From NCBI GenBank assembly GCA_002694985.1, contig NZNS01000007.1, positions 107,189 through 171,188 on the forward strand: a DNA stretch of 64,000 nt, given 5' to 3'. The notes below the pieces were generated by a model. That model was not told the DNA's origin, searched no databases, and was given only the letters and a program-made list of their open reading frames with translations. This document shows, one piece after another, positions 45,037 through 55,007 of the stretch. Both the position numbers and the translations under genes were made by a program. This DNA is from Parvibaculum sp. (GTDB lineage Bacteria > Pseudomonadota > Alphaproteobacteria > Parvibaculales > Parvibaculaceae). The first letter of the stretch is position 1; each line of letters starts with the position of its first letter.

Positions 45037-47536
45037 CCGCATCACCTCCGGCCTGATGCGGCTCTATGAGGATCAGGGCCATCGCATCGTCTTTTGGTAT
45101 GACGCCGCCCGCGATCTGCGCACGGCGTTCGACGCGGTGGACCTGCCCGGCGTGACCAAGGTGGAAATCACTAACAACGAATTCGGCCTGAAATACCGCA
45201 TGCTGCGGCAGGAGCCGAAGGCGCGGTTCCTGCTCTACAAGGACGGCCCCGAGCCGCCGATGCCTGAGAACTGGCTGCTGGATGTGCAACTGGCCAGCGC
45301 CGTTTTTCGCGCCGATCAGGCAGCGATCTGGGTGGCGGATCTGGGTATCCCGGCGAAATACGAAGCCGCCGTGCGCGATCACGCCGAATTCTACCGCTCC
45401 GGCAAGCGGCTGGAAGCCCTGCGCACGATCGAGCGCGAGCGCCCGTCGCAAAGCGCCAACGATGTCCGCCGCAAGATGCTTGCGGTCTGCGCTGGTGCGG
45501 ATGGCGATCTCGATACGGTGATTGAGGCGTTGCTGGCTGAACTGGCGGAAGACCATGATGATGCGCTTCGGCTTATCGACCGGGTTGGGCTGGCAGAATT
45601 CTTCTGGAAAGAGGTTTCGGCGCGCTATGGCTATACGCCGGATACCCCAGATTTTCAGGATTTCGCCATCACGCTGTTTTCCAGCGCCTGGGCGCGGGCC
45701 ATGGGGGAGACTGCGCCCCTGAATACCGATGCCGCACTGATGTTTCGCCGCTGGAGCGCCTCGCGCCGGTGGGGGGAGGCGTTCGAGAAGCTGTCGGGCG
45801 ACTATCAGGATGTGTTGAAGATCAGGGACGATCTGGCCTCGCGCGATTTCCGCGCCCTGATCCCGCATGACCATTTCGAGGAAGTGGACCGGCGGATCGT
45901 TGTCGCCATCGTTGAGGGGCTGGCCCAGCAGAGCCTGCCGGCGACGGATGTGCTGAAATGGGTGCGCGATCGCCGCCAGAGCCATTGGTATAGCCGTTAC
46001 GCCGATGTCTATCAGGCCATCGGTTATGCGACCGAGTTCCAGCAGGCGTTGGCCGAAGCTGATCTGACGATGACCAGCCTGTCCGATGGCGTGAAGCGCT
46101 ATTCCGCAAGCTGGTTCCGGCTGGACCAGCTTTATCGCAAGTTTATCTATCACATGCAGAAAAGCGGGCAGTCGGGGCTGCTATCCGCGCTCTATGAGGC
46201 GGTTGAGAACCGCTACACCACGAATTTCGTGCTGAAGCTGAACGATGCCTGGCAGGACCAGGTTGCGCGCCTGACGGACTGGGCGATTCCGGGCTTCCCA
46301 CGGCAGGTGGATTTCTACCGCGAGCAGGCCGCAGAGTTCAGGCGTAAAGACCAGAAGGTCGTCGTCATTATCTCGGATGCGTTGCGCTATGAGGTGGCCG
46401 AAGAGGCGCTGCGCGAGATCCGCAAGCTCAACCGGTTTGATGCCGATCTAAAGCCGATGATCGGGGCCTTGCCCAGCTATACCCAGCTCGGCATGGCGGC
46501 GCTCTTGCCGCACCGGCAACTGGCGATCCGCGATGACAATGATCTGGTGCTGCTGGACGGTGAAAGCACCATGGGTGCCGCCGCCCGTGAAAAGGCGCTG
46601 GCTGCTGGCAGGGCTGGAGACCGGGTAAAGGTTCTGGCGGCGAAGGATTTCATGAACCTTGGCTCGTCGGAGGGCAAAGACCTCTTCCGGGATCATGACA
46701 TCCTCTATCTCTACCACAATCAGATCGACGCGATCGGTGACAAGCTCGCCACCGAGGAGTATGTCCCCGCAGCGGCAGAGACCGCCATTGAGGATCTGGT
46801 GAAGCTGGTGCGCAAGCTGACCTCGGCCAATTTCTCGAACATCCTGATCACGGCCGATCACGGCTTCCTGTGGCAGCACAAGGCGTTGGAAGAGAGCGGT
46901 TTTGCGCTGAGCGAGCCGGAAGGCGACATCGTTACACGCAACCGGCGCTATGTGATCGGACGCGGCCTCAGCAGCGCCGGTGGCATGAAGAAGTTTACCG
47001 CTGTCGAGCTTGGCCTGGAGGGTGATCAGGACATCCTGATCCCGAACTCGATCAACCGCCTGCGCGTCAAGGGATCAGGCAGCCGCTTTGTCCATGGCGG
47101 GGCGAGCCTGCAGGAGATCGTCCTGCCGGTTCTGCGTGTGGGCAAGCAGCGCAAGGAGGATGTCGGGCAGGTATCGGTGCAGATCATTCCGCCAGCCCGT
47201 GCCCAGATCACCACGGGCCAGATCCAGGTCACCTTCTATCAGGCTGAGCCAGTTACCGAGAAGCAGCAGCCCCGACAGGTGCATGCAGCTATCTTTGCCG
47301 ACGATGGGACTCTCATCTCTGACGAAGCCGAGCTGGAGTTCGATTTCGCGTCCGAAAACCCGCGTGAGCGCGAGCTATCGCGGAGCTTCCTGCTGTCCAA
47401 GGCGGCGGACGCCTATAACAATCAGACAGTCTTCCTGAAGGTGCGTACGCGCATCGGCAAGACCAGCCATTTCGAAGATCACGCTTCGCAGCCGCTGCTG
47501 CTGAAACGCGGGATCAGCACAGATTTCGATTTCTGA
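45029..47536 (+). CDS. pglZ: PglZ/BrxZ alkaline-phosphatase-like protein
   Basis: An 835-residue protein with the PglZ domain: metal-site candidates D450 in VVVIISDALRYEV and D610-H611 in ILITADHGFLW. The N-terminal half (about 1-430) is helical and specific to BREX PglZ. It is required for BREX defence and interacts with the methylation machinery. It overlaps pglX by 8 nt and is followed by brxL after 7 nt. Confidence 0.95.
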   Translation: MTDRITSGLMRLYEDQGHRIVFWYDAARDLRTAFDAVDLPGVTKVEITNNEFGLKYRMLRQEPKARFLLYKDGPEPPMPENWLLDVQLASAVFRADQAAIWVADLGIPAKYEAAVRDHAEFYRSGKRLEALRTIERERPSQSANDVRRKMLAVCAGADGDLDTVIEALLAELAEDHDDALRLIDRVGLAEFFWKEVSARYGYTPDTPDFQDFAITLFSSAWARAMGETAPLNTDAALMFRRWSASRRWGEAFEKLSGDYQDVLKIRDDLASRDFRALIPHDHFEEVDRRIVVAIVEGLAQQSLPATDVLKWVRDRRQSHWYSRYADVYQAIGYATEFQQALAEADLTMTSLSDGVKRYSASWFRLDQLYRKFIYHMQKSGQSGLLSALYEAVENRYTTNFVLKLNDAWQDQVARLTDWAIPGFPRQVDFYREQAAEFRRKDQKVVVIISDALRYEVAEEALREIRKLNRFDADLKPMIGALPSYTQLGMAALLPHRQLAIRDDNDLVLLDGESTMGAAAREKALAAGRAGDRVKVLAAKDFMNLGSSEGKDLFRDHDILYLYHNQIDAIGDKLATEEYVPAAAETAIEDLVKLVRKLTSANFSNILITADHGFLWQHKALEESGFALSEPEGDIVTRNRRYVIGRGLSSAGGMKKFTAVELGLEGDQDILIPNSINRLRVKGSGSRFVHGGASLQEIVLPVLRVGKQRKEDVGQVSVQIIPPARAQITTGQIQVTFYQAEPVTEKQQPRQVHAAIFADDGTLISDEAELEFDFASENPRERELSRSFLLSKAADAYNNQTVFLKVRTRIGKTSHFEDHASQPLLLKRGISTDFDF

Positions 47537-47543
47537 GGTGCCG

Positions 47544-49625
47544 ATGTCGACCCTTGATGACAAGATCAACGAGCATTTTGCCGGTTTCGTGGTCCGCAAG
47601 GACCTGGTGAAGGCGGTGAAGGGGAACGCCATTGTTCCCACCTATGTGCTCGAATACCTGCTCGGCCAATATTGCGCGACCGATGACGAAGCCTCGATTG
47701 CGACGGGTATCGAGACGGTCAAGGACATCCTGCGCAAGCACTACGTCCATCGTTCCGAAGCGGGGCTGGTCCAGTCGACGATCAAGGAGCGCGGCCGCTA
47801 CAAGGTCATCGATCAGGTCAGCGTGGCGCTGAACGAAAAGACCGATGCCTATGAGGCGGTGTTCGAAAACCTCGGGATCAAGCGGGTCGCGATCGACAGC
47901 GCCACGGTCAAGGCGCACCCGAAGCTGCTTGTAACGGGCATCTGGTGCATCGCCGATGTGCAGTACGAGTTCTCGGAAGACAATCGGATTTCCCCCTGGA
48001 TCATCGACACGCTGAAACCGATCCAGATCGCCCGCGTCGATTATGATGGCTATCGCGAGACACGGGACAAGTTCACCACGGAGGAATGGATCGATCTGCT
48101 GATGCAGAGCATCGGCTTCGATCCGTCATTGTTCGGGCGCAGGTCAAAGCTTTTGCAGTTGCTGCGCCTGATCCCCTTCGTCGAGCGGAACTACAACCTC
48201 ATCGAGCTTGGTCCCAAGGGTACGGGCAAATCGCATATCTATTCCGAGTTCTCACCCCATGGTCAGCTGATCTCCGGCGGTGAAGTTACGGTTCCCAAGC
48301 TCTTCGTGAACAACTCCAATGGGCGGATCGGGCTGGTCGGCTATTGGGACGTCGTGGCCTTTGATGAGTTTGCAGGCCGTGAGAAGACGGCCAACAAGGC
48401 GCTTGTCGACATCATGAAGAACTACATGGCGAACAAGCAGTTTTCGCGCGGTGTAAATCCAATGGGTGCCGAGGCCAGCTTCGCCTTCGTCGGCAACACC
48501 GACCATAATGTTCCATGGATGCTGAAGAATACCGACCTGTTCGAAGCCCTGCCGCCGCAGTTCCACGACAGCGCCTTCATCGATCGGCTGCATGCCTATC
48601 TGCCCGGATGGGAGGTCGACATCATCCGGGGCGAGATGTTCACATCCGGCTATGGGTTCATCGTCGACTATCTGGCCGAAATCCTGCGCCATCTGCGTGC
48701 CGAGGACTTCTCGCACCGGCCGGATCGGTTCTTCACCGTTCCCGTTCAGACCCATATCCGCGATCGCGCCGCGATCAACAAAACCATGTCAGGTCTGCTG
48801 AAGCTGATCTTCCCGAATGGAGGCGAGACAGAAGCCGAAGTTGAAGAGCTGCTGCGGTTTGCGATTGAATGCCGTAAGCGGGTGAAGGACCAGCTCCTGC
48901 GGATTGACAGCACCTTCGAGGACGCGGACTTCCATTACGTCGCCTCGGATGGCGCAAAGCGCCCTGTCACCACGCTGGAGGAAGAGGAGTTTCCCCAGTT
49001 CTACCATCGCCGATCGACTGGCGATGGGGATCGCAGTGGGGGGCAATCTGCAACCACGCCGGATCCCACGCATCAGTCCTCAACGCTGGCCACTTCTGAA
49101 GCACCTGCTGTTGCCGTTATCCCAGCGTTTGCTCCGAAGCCTGGACATGTCGTTTTCACAGAGAACCGCAAGGGCGTGAGTTTCGACAAGATCTTTGGTC
49201 CGTGGACGGATGGCGCGACCAGGATCATCATCACCGATCCTTATATCCGGAAGTTCCATCAGGCCCGCAACGTGATGGAACTGATCGAGATGCTGATTCG
49301 GCGCAAACAGCCCGAGGATCAGGTCGCGGTGCATCTCGTCACCGCTCCTGATGATGGAAACATTCAGGAGCAGCGGGAATGCCTGGACGGAATCGCCGAG
49401 GCTTGCACGGGCACGGGTGTTGATTTCACCTGGGCGTTTGATGGGAGCGGAACGCTCCATGCCCGCGACATCACCACAGACACCGGATGGAAGATGGTTC
49501 TGGATCGTGGGCTGGATATTTTTCAGCCGACCCCCCGGAAGATGAATGGTTTTTCACTGGGGGAGCGAATGCAAGAGCATCGAATGGTCAAGGGTTTCTA
49601 CGTGACCTATGTCAAAGATGAATAA
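47544..49625 (+). CDS. brxL: BrxL (Lon-related AAA+ BREX protein) with MIT_C-like C-terminus
   Basis: A 693-residue protein. The N-terminal part (STLDDKINEHFAGFVVRKDL) and AAA+ core with Walker A GPKGTGKS (223-230) match BrxL. After TTLEEEEFPQFYH a Ser/Pro-rich linker leads to residues about 555-690, which read like the phospholipase-D-fold C-terminal domain of MITD1: DKIFGPWTDGA, ITDPYIRKFHQARNVMEL, DTGWKMVLDRGLDIFQ. No Ser-Lys Lon protease site is seen. ATG 47544 has GAGG upstream; the GTG at 47538 is less likely. BrxL is the last BREX gene, as in type I systems. Confidence 0.9.
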   Translation: MSTLDDKINEHFAGFVVRKDLVKAVKGNAIVPTYVLEYLLGQYCATDDEASIATGIETVKDILRKHYVHRSEAGLVQSTIKERGRYKVIDQVSVALNEKTDAYEAVFENLGIKRVAIDSATVKAHPKLLVTGIWCIADVQYEFSEDNRISPWIIDTLKPIQIARVDYDGYRETRDKFTTEEWIDLLMQSIGFDPSLFGRRSKLLQLLRLIPFVERNYNLIELGPKGTGKSHIYSEFSPHGQLISGGEVTVPKLFVNNSNGRIGLVGYWDVVAFDEFAGREKTANKALVDIMKNYMANKQFSRGVNPMGAEASFAFVGNTDHNVPWMLKNTDLFEALPPQFHDSAFIDRLHAYLPGWEVDIIRGEMFTSGYGFIVDYLAEILRHLRAEDFSHRPDRFFTVPVQTHIRDRAAINKTMSGLLKLIFPNGGETEAEVEELLRFAIECRKRVKDQLLRIDSTFEDADFHYVASDGAKRPVTTLEEEEFPQFYHRRSTGDGDRSGGQSATTPDPTHQSSTLATSEAPAVAVIPAFAPKPGHVVFTENRKGVSFDKIFGPWTDGATRIIITDPYIRKFHQARNVMELIEMLIRRKQPEDQVAVHLVTAPDDGNIQEQRECLDGIAEACTGTGVDFTWAFDGSGTLHARDITTDTGWKMVLDRGLDIFQPTPRKMNGFSLGERMQEHRMVKGFYVTYVKDE

Positions 49626-49762
49626 AAATGTAGTCTACAGCATCGCTGACGTCGCGTCTTTGTCCAACCATGATGGGTCAATTTGCGTGAACAGTGGCCG
49701 CTCGAGATAGAAGTGAGGTTTAGCATCGGGTTTCAAGGAGAGCCCAAGCAAAGGGGGTAGAT

Positions 49763-51619
49763 GTGAGGGCTTGTCGGATAACGATAAGTAACTTCAGGGG
49801 CGTTAAATCCGCGACTTTGCTGCTGCCGCAGCATGGTGTGCTTATCGGTGACAATAACACCGGCAAGACGACCATACTCGAAGCGCTTGATCTGGTCCTT
49901 GGGCCTGACCGGCTCAATCGTCAGCCGCCTATCGATGAACACGATTTCTTCCGGGGGACGTATCTTCTCGCGCCTGCTGCGCCAGCGGCCGAAGCGGCTA
50001 GTGACGGCGGCGATGGGGAGCTTCCGGCACCGGAAACCGACGTCGAACCACCGAGGATCGAGATCGAGGTGACCGTTGCCGACCTCACCGACGAGCAAAA
50101 AGGGAAATTCGGAGACTACACCGAATTTTGGGACGGAGCGACCGACACCTTCTACGACGAGCCGAATCCGGCCGGTGTGGATGCCGCCACCATCACCGAA
50201 GCGCTGCGTGTCACGTTCCTCGGCTGGTACGACGCCGAGGAGGACGATTTCGAGGGGAAGACCTATTTCACCCGCAGCCTAACCGAGAGCGACCGGCCCG
50301 AGCCGTTCTCCAGAAAACACAAGCAGGTGTGCGGCTTCCTCTACCTGCGTTCCCTTCGCACAGGTTCACGCGCCCTGAGCCTGGAGCGGGGCAGTCTGCT
50401 CGACATCATCCTGCGACTCAAAGAAGTCAGACCACAGATGTGGGAGGCCACCCTCGGCACCTTGGCCGGCATTTCGGTCGCGAGTGATCCGAAGCTCGGC
50501 ATTTCCCCCGTGCTGGAGAGCATCAACACGGCGTTGAAGAAGTACGTGCCGAAAGAGTGGGGCGTGGAGCCCCATCTCAAGGTCTCCAATCTGACCCGCG
50601 AGCATTTGCGCAAGGTGATCACGGCCTTCATCGCTACGGGTGACGGGGACCATGCGGCGCCGTTCTATCGGCAGGGCACTGGCACCATTAACATGCTCGT
50701 CCTGGCGATGCTCTCCCAGATCGCCCAGGACAAGCAGAATGTCATCTTCGCCATGGAGGAGCCGGAGACAGCAATCCCGCCCTACGCGCAGAAGCGTATC
50801 GTTCACGAGGTGCGGAAGCTCGCGTCACAGACGCTCTTCACGTCCCACTCTCCCTATGTTTTGGAGGAGTTCGCGGTCGAGGAGACTGTGGTGCTCGGGC
50901 GCGATGGAGAAGGGGTCCTGGAGCAAAAGGCCATCACTCTCCCGGACAATGTGAAGCTGAAACGCTATCGGCAGCAGTTTCGCACGCGGTTCTGCGAGGG
51001 GTTGCTTGCCCGCCGTGTTCTTGTGGCGGAGGGCGCCACTGAAACCTCGGCCTTCCCCGTCGCGTGCCGCCGCCTGGCGGAGCTCAAACCCGATTCCTAC
51101 GCATCCCTTGAGGCGCTCGGCGTCTGCATTGTTGATGCCGGCGGTGAAACCGACATCCCGGGCATGGCCAAGCTCTACCGAGACCTCGGAAAACGGGCTT
51201 TCGCGATCTGCGACAAGCAGAGCGACGCCAACAAGGACCTCATTGAGGCGCAGGTCGATCTGCTCTTGATGCACGACGAAAAAGGCTTTGAGGCCATGGT
51301 GCTGAAAGGCACGACGGAGGCCGCCTTGAAGCGGTTCACCAAGCTGATCGACTGGCCCCAAGACTTGGCTCAGAAATATCCCGATCCGGAGGCGCAGGCC
51401 GCTGCCGCCCTGACGGACTATTTCGCCAAGTCGAAGGGGAGCTGGGGCATTGCCGATTTTCTCGCGCAATGCAGTGAGGCTGAGATTCCCCAATGGCTCC
51501 GGCATGCGGCGGTCAAGTTGAAGGATGCCTGTCTTCCTGCGCCTGCGGGCGGTGACCAACCTGCCGCACCCGTCGCTGCGGAGGAGCACCTGGAAGCGGT
51601 CGTACATGGAACTGACTAA
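49763..51619 (+). CDS. Class 2 OLD-family ATP-dependent nuclease (GajA-like)
   Basis: A 618-residue protein: ABC-type ATPase (Walker A IGDNNTGKTT at 28-37; a later FAMEEPETAI Walker B-type motif; SHSPYVLEEF) and a C-terminal TOPRIM nuclease (E423 in LVAEGATETSAF; D458 in IVDAGGETD). An acidic Pro/Ala insert follows the Walker A region at about 72-95. Class 2 OLD nucleases are those paired with a UvrD-like helicase, the Gabija arrangement; the helicase gene overlaps its 3' end by 14 nt. The start is GTG 49763 with GGGGG upstream. Confidence 0.85.
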   Translation: MRACRITISNFRGVKSATLLLPQHGVLIGDNNTGKTTILEALDLVLGPDRLNRQPPIDEHDFFRGTYLLAPAAPAAEAASDGGDGELPAPETDVEPPRIEIEVTVADLTDEQKGKFGDYTEFWDGATDTFYDEPNPAGVDAATITEALRVTFLGWYDAEEDDFEGKTYFTRSLTESDRPEPFSRKHKQVCGFLYLRSLRTGSRALSLERGSLLDIILRLKEVRPQMWEATLGTLAGISVASDPKLGISPVLESINTALKKYVPKEWGVEPHLKVSNLTREHLRKVITAFIATGDGDHAAPFYRQGTGTINMLVLAMLSQIAQDKQNVIFAMEEPETAIPPYAQKRIVHEVRKLASQTLFTSHSPYVLEEFAVEETVVLGRDGEGVLEQKAITLPDNVKLKRYRQQFRTRFCEGLLARRVLVAEGATETSAFPVACRRLAELKPDSYASLEALGVCIVDAGGETDIPGMAKLYRDLGKRAFAICDKQSDANKDLIEAQVDLLLMHDEKGFEAMVLKGTTEAALKRFTKLIDWPQDLAQKYPDPEAQAAAALTDYFAKSKGSWGIADFLAQCSEAEIPQWLRHAAVKLKDACLPAPAGGDQPAAPVAAEEHLEAVVHGTD

Positions 51620-53423
51620 GGGCCAACAGGATATCATGGAGTCGGGCGGTCATCTCCTGGTCACAGGCGGGCCGGGCTCCGGCAAGACCACCATCTCCAT
51701 CCTCAAGGCGGCGCAGATTGCCGAGTGGGACCTTCGCCCCGGTCAGAAGGTCCTGTTCCTCAGCTTTGCCCGCGCCACGGTTTCCCGCGTGGTCGAGGCG
51801 ATCGAGTACGAGCAGCAGATCCCGCCCGCTCAGAAGCGCCTCATCGACGTGGAAACCTACCATTCCTTTTTCTGGCGCATCCTTAAGGCGCACGGCTATC
51901 TCATCGGGCTGCCGCGGCGACTCTTCATTCTCACGCCGCCCGGTGAGGCTATCGCGCTCTCGGCCGCCCGATCAGGCTTCCCCGTCCGGAATCTAACGGA
52001 CGCGCAGAAAGCAGCAAAAAAGACCGCGGAAGAGACGGAACGGGCCCGCCTTGCAACGGAAGACGGCCGCGTGTGCTTTGATCTTTATGCCCCCTATGTG
52101 GGCGACCTTATACATGGCAGCGCGCGTATCCGACGCCTTATCGCCATCATGTACCCTGTCGTCATCCTCGATGAGTTCCAGGACACCAACGAGGCGCAGT
52201 GGCGTGTTGTCCAGGCGCTGGGCGAAGTCTGCCGCCTGATCGCCTTGGCGGATCCGGAGCAACGCATTTACGACTGGATCGGCGCCGATCCTGCCCGACT
52301 CGACCATTTCCGGGAAGCCTTCAAGCCAACAGAAGTGGACCTGAGCACAGTCAATCACCGTAGCGCCGGAACCGAGATTGCCCTGTTCGGCAATGACGTG
52401 CTCACCGGGAAATTCCGGCAGGATTCCTATAAGGGCATCAAGTTAGATGTCTTCGACCCGTTTCTCGATCCGGCGATGACCAAGCTCGTGACGACGGTTT
52501 ACAAGGCGCGGAAGCGTCTCGTGGATGCGGGCGTCGTCAATTGGTCACTGGCCGTTCTGGTGCCGACAAAGAAAATGACTCGCCTAGTATCCGATGCCTT
52601 CCGCCAGCCTCCTGCCGGCATGGTCGAGGTGCCCCACTCGGCAGTCATCGAACTGGAAGCCGCCATTCTCGGCGCGGAAATCATCGCTCTTCTCATGCAG
52701 CCAGCCGACGACCGCCATTTCGGCCAGTTCATCGACCTGATGTGCAACTACTTTCAGGGCAAGGGCGGCGATGGGCCGACACAGGGGGCGCTCAAGGAAG
52801 CCACGAACATCCGCAAGGCCTACGACGAGTGGCTGGCCTGTCAGACGGCAGGCAAAGCGATCCGCAAAAACAGCATCCTCGTCAACATGATTGCCGTCTA
52901 CGAGCAGGCCCGTGCCGTTATGTTGACGGGTGATCCCGACGAGGATTGGCGCGCAGTGCGGCGGGTTCTGGAGGATGGGGGCTGCGCGCGCCTGAAGGAG
53001 ATTGGGCAAGAGGTGCGCAATCTCCGCATTCTAGAGCGCGGCACCCAGCTTCGTCAGGAGCTGTCCCAAGATTGGCGTGACAGTGGCGGCTATCGCAATG
53101 CCCTAGCTATTACGCGGCAGGCTTTCATTCAGGAGCACTTCTCGACGAACGCGAAGCCCGAATCCGGGGTCGTCGTGATGAATATGCACAAGGCGAAGGG
53201 AAAGCAGTTCGACGAGGTCATCATCTTTGAACACTGGCCGATCAAGCGAAAGGGGCAGCCGCCCTACAATGGCGACAGGATCGTGCGCTTCAACTCCAAG
53301 GAGCAGATCGACGATCAGGCGCGGCAGAATTTCCGTGTCAGCGTGACCAGAGGCAAGCGGCAGACGACCATTTTGACCCCAAAAAGCGATCCTTGCGTTC
53401 TTCTTCTGGGAGACAATAGTTAG
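51606..53423 (+). CDS. UvrD/Rep-like helicase (GajB-like partner)
   Basis: A 605-residue superfamily 1 helicase: motif I TGGPGSGKTT (20-29), motif II DEFQD (189-193), LADPEQRIYDWIG as motif III, and NMHKAKGKQFDEVIIFEHW plus SVTRGK near the end as motifs V-VI. It is longer than the GajB of the type system (near 500 residues). The 14-nt overlap with the OLD gene indicates coupled expression. In Gabija, GajB senses DNA ends and activates GajA; the same is inferred here. Confidence 0.85.
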   Translation: MELTKGQQDIMESGGHLLVTGGPGSGKTTISILKAAQIAEWDLRPGQKVLFLSFARATVSRVVEAIEYEQQIPPAQKRLIDVETYHSFFWRILKAHGYLIGLPRRLFILTPPGEAIALSAARSGFPVRNLTDAQKAAKKTAEETERARLATEDGRVCFDLYAPYVGDLIHGSARIRRLIAIMYPVVILDEFQDTNEAQWRVVQALGEVCRLIALADPEQRIYDWIGADPARLDHFREAFKPTEVDLSTVNHRSAGTEIALFGNDVLTGKFRQDSYKGIKLDVFDPFLDPAMTKLVTTVYKARKRLVDAGVVNWSLAVLVPTKKMTRLVSDAFRQPPAGMVEVPHSAVIELEAAILGAEIIALLMQPADDRHFGQFIDLMCNYFQGKGGDGPTQGALKEATNIRKAYDEWLACQTAGKAIRKNSILVNMIAVYEQARAVMLTGDPDEDWRAVRRVLEDGGCARLKEIGQEVRNLRILERGTQLRQELSQDWRDSGGYRNALAITRQAFIQEHFSTNAKPESGVVVMNMHKAKGKQFDEVIIFEHWPIKRKGQPPYNGDRIVRFNSKEQIDDQARQNFRVSVTRGKRQTTILTPKSDPCVLLLGDNS

Positions 53424-53510
53424 ATGGCACTCTATCGCATGCCTGAATCCAGAAGCGCAAGTTATGCTCAGTCTTATATAGTGGCCCAACCTAACGCAGC
53501 CCCGGGATAA

Positions 53511-54827
53511 CTACTCGATGGCGTTCTGAAGAAACTGCTCAAGAGATGCCTTTCTCGCAAATCTGTCAAAGGCATAGGCAGCTTGTTTGAATTCCTTTCC
53601 GTCCAGTAGGCCTTGAATATACCCCGAGACAGTGTCGGCCGCCATGACGAGTGTGTTGTCCAGCGTATGGACATATCTACTGGTCACCGAACTGTTAGCA
53701 TGGCCAAGGAGCGCTGCAATTGTGATCTCACTGAGGCCAAGATCATTGGCAATGCTCGCAAAACTGTGCCGAAGGACATGGGCTGTGATCGCCTCAAGTG
53801 CAGTCCCGGCGAAGATCTTCTTCCACTTGTTGGGAAAGGCGCCATACGCCTTGCCACCCCGCGATCCAGGAAACACGTAATCTCCCGCAGCAACTTCGCG
53901 CTGCATCTCCAGGAACTCGACCACCGGAAGGCCAATCGGGCGTATCGACGCGCCTTCCTTTGAATCCGACAGTCGTAGGCAACTGTTCGAGAGGTCCACG
54001 TCGCTCCACCGCAGACCAATGATTTCGCTGCGCCGACAACCGGTCAGGGCAATCTGACGAACGATGTCGGTCATCATAGCAAGATCAGGGTCGGTTGCCG
54101 CTCGCCTCAGCGCCTCACCCATCTCTCGATACTCGGCGGTGCTTAGGCGTCGGTTTCTAACCTGATCCTTTGGTTTCTTGATCCCATGGGCAACATTTCG
54201 ATCCACAATCCCAGCGTCATTCGCATAGGTAAGAATCCCACCGAGTAAGCCGACAGTACGACTTGCTGCCCCTGGTCCACCGCGAAGAATGGATTTGCCA
54301 CGAAGGTTCTTGGTCTTCCTGACCGCGCGCGTTTTCCCGATCAGAATGTCGTTCATCATCTTCGTCACGTCCGCCTTACTCAGATCGCGCACGCGCTTTT
54401 TCCCGAGGACCGGGATGATGTGGCCATTGATTCTGCCGATATCGGTAGTGATTGTTGCTGGCTTCTTGGGCCGACCACGTTTGCCCTGGATAAGACCCGC
54501 ATGGAGATCGCCGATATAGCGTTCGCAAAGCTCCTTGATCGTCATGGCATTTCGGTCCTCCAGCTTTTCTTCAGCCGGATCGTCGCCTTGAGCCACGCGC
54601 CCGAGTTGTGCCTTCGCCTCGCGTCGTGCAGTCTCGGGCGTCCAGATACCGTGAAGGCCGATAGTGAAGCGCCGGGAAGATCCGTTGCTTCGATATTGGA
54701 TCACATAGCTGCGCTTGCCCGACGCGAAGACTCTCAACCCGAAACCGGGTAGATCATCGTCCCAGATGACGTAGTCGTTGGGCTTGGTTATGGCGCTCTC
54801 AACAAGCCGTTTCGATATCTTTGGCAT
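53511..54827 (-). CDS. int: ICE tyrosine integrase
   Basis: A 438-residue P4-type tyrosine recombinase: N-terminal arm-binding domain (IWDDDLPGFGLRVFASGKRS), core-binding domain about 95-205, catalytic domain with R265 in TGCRRSE, H350-x2-R353, H376 in LLGH and the nucleophile Y385. It catalyses insertion of the ICE into, and with RdfS excision from, the tRNA-Arg gene. It reads away from the adjacent attachment site at 55008-55052, whose distance from the start codon (about 180 nt) leaves room for arm sites and a promoter. The start MPKISKRL matches the family; the longer frame does not. Confidence 0.94.
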   Translation of the reverse strand: MPKISKRLVESAITKPNDYVIWDDDLPGFGLRVFASGKRSYVIQYRSNGSSRRFTIGLHGIWTPETARREAKAQLGRVAQGDDPAEEKLEDRNAMTIKELCERYIGDLHAGLIQGKRGRPKKPATITTDIGRINGHIIPVLGKKRVRDLSKADVTKMMNDILIGKTRAVRKTKNLRGKSILRGGPGAASRTVGLLGGILTYANDAGIVDRNVAHGIKKPKDQVRNRRLSTAEYREMGEALRRAATDPDLAMMTDIVRQIALTGCRRSEIIGLRWSDVDLSNSCLRLSDSKEGASIRPIGLPVVEFLEMQREVAAGDYVFPGSRGGKAYGAFPNKWKKIFAGTALEAITAHVLRHSFASIANDLGLSEITIAALLGHANSSVTSRYVHTLDNTLVMAADTVSGYIQGLLDGKEFKQAAYAFDRFARKASLEQFLQNAIE

Positions 54828-55007
54828 GGAATTTATCCTTTCCAGTTGGGCTCTCGCGTAAGCACCACGTAAGCACATGGGGGAAAACCACAGCGTAGAG
54901 CCGGTTACGTTTTTCCGTCGTGATGCGCTGGAAAGTAAAGTTATTTCAGTGCCTTATCGCACTGTAGCGTAGTCCATCGCACGTTTCGGATAGACTGCTA
55001 ATAATTG
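54828..55007. promoter_or_regulatory. Integrase promoter / att arm region
   Basis: Gene-free DNA between int and the attachment core. It should hold the integrase promoter (minus strand) and arm-type binding sites. The bases GGATAGAC at 54988-54995 resemble a tRNA D-arm but the downstream stems do not pair, so this is not an intact tRNA. Confidence 0.45.
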
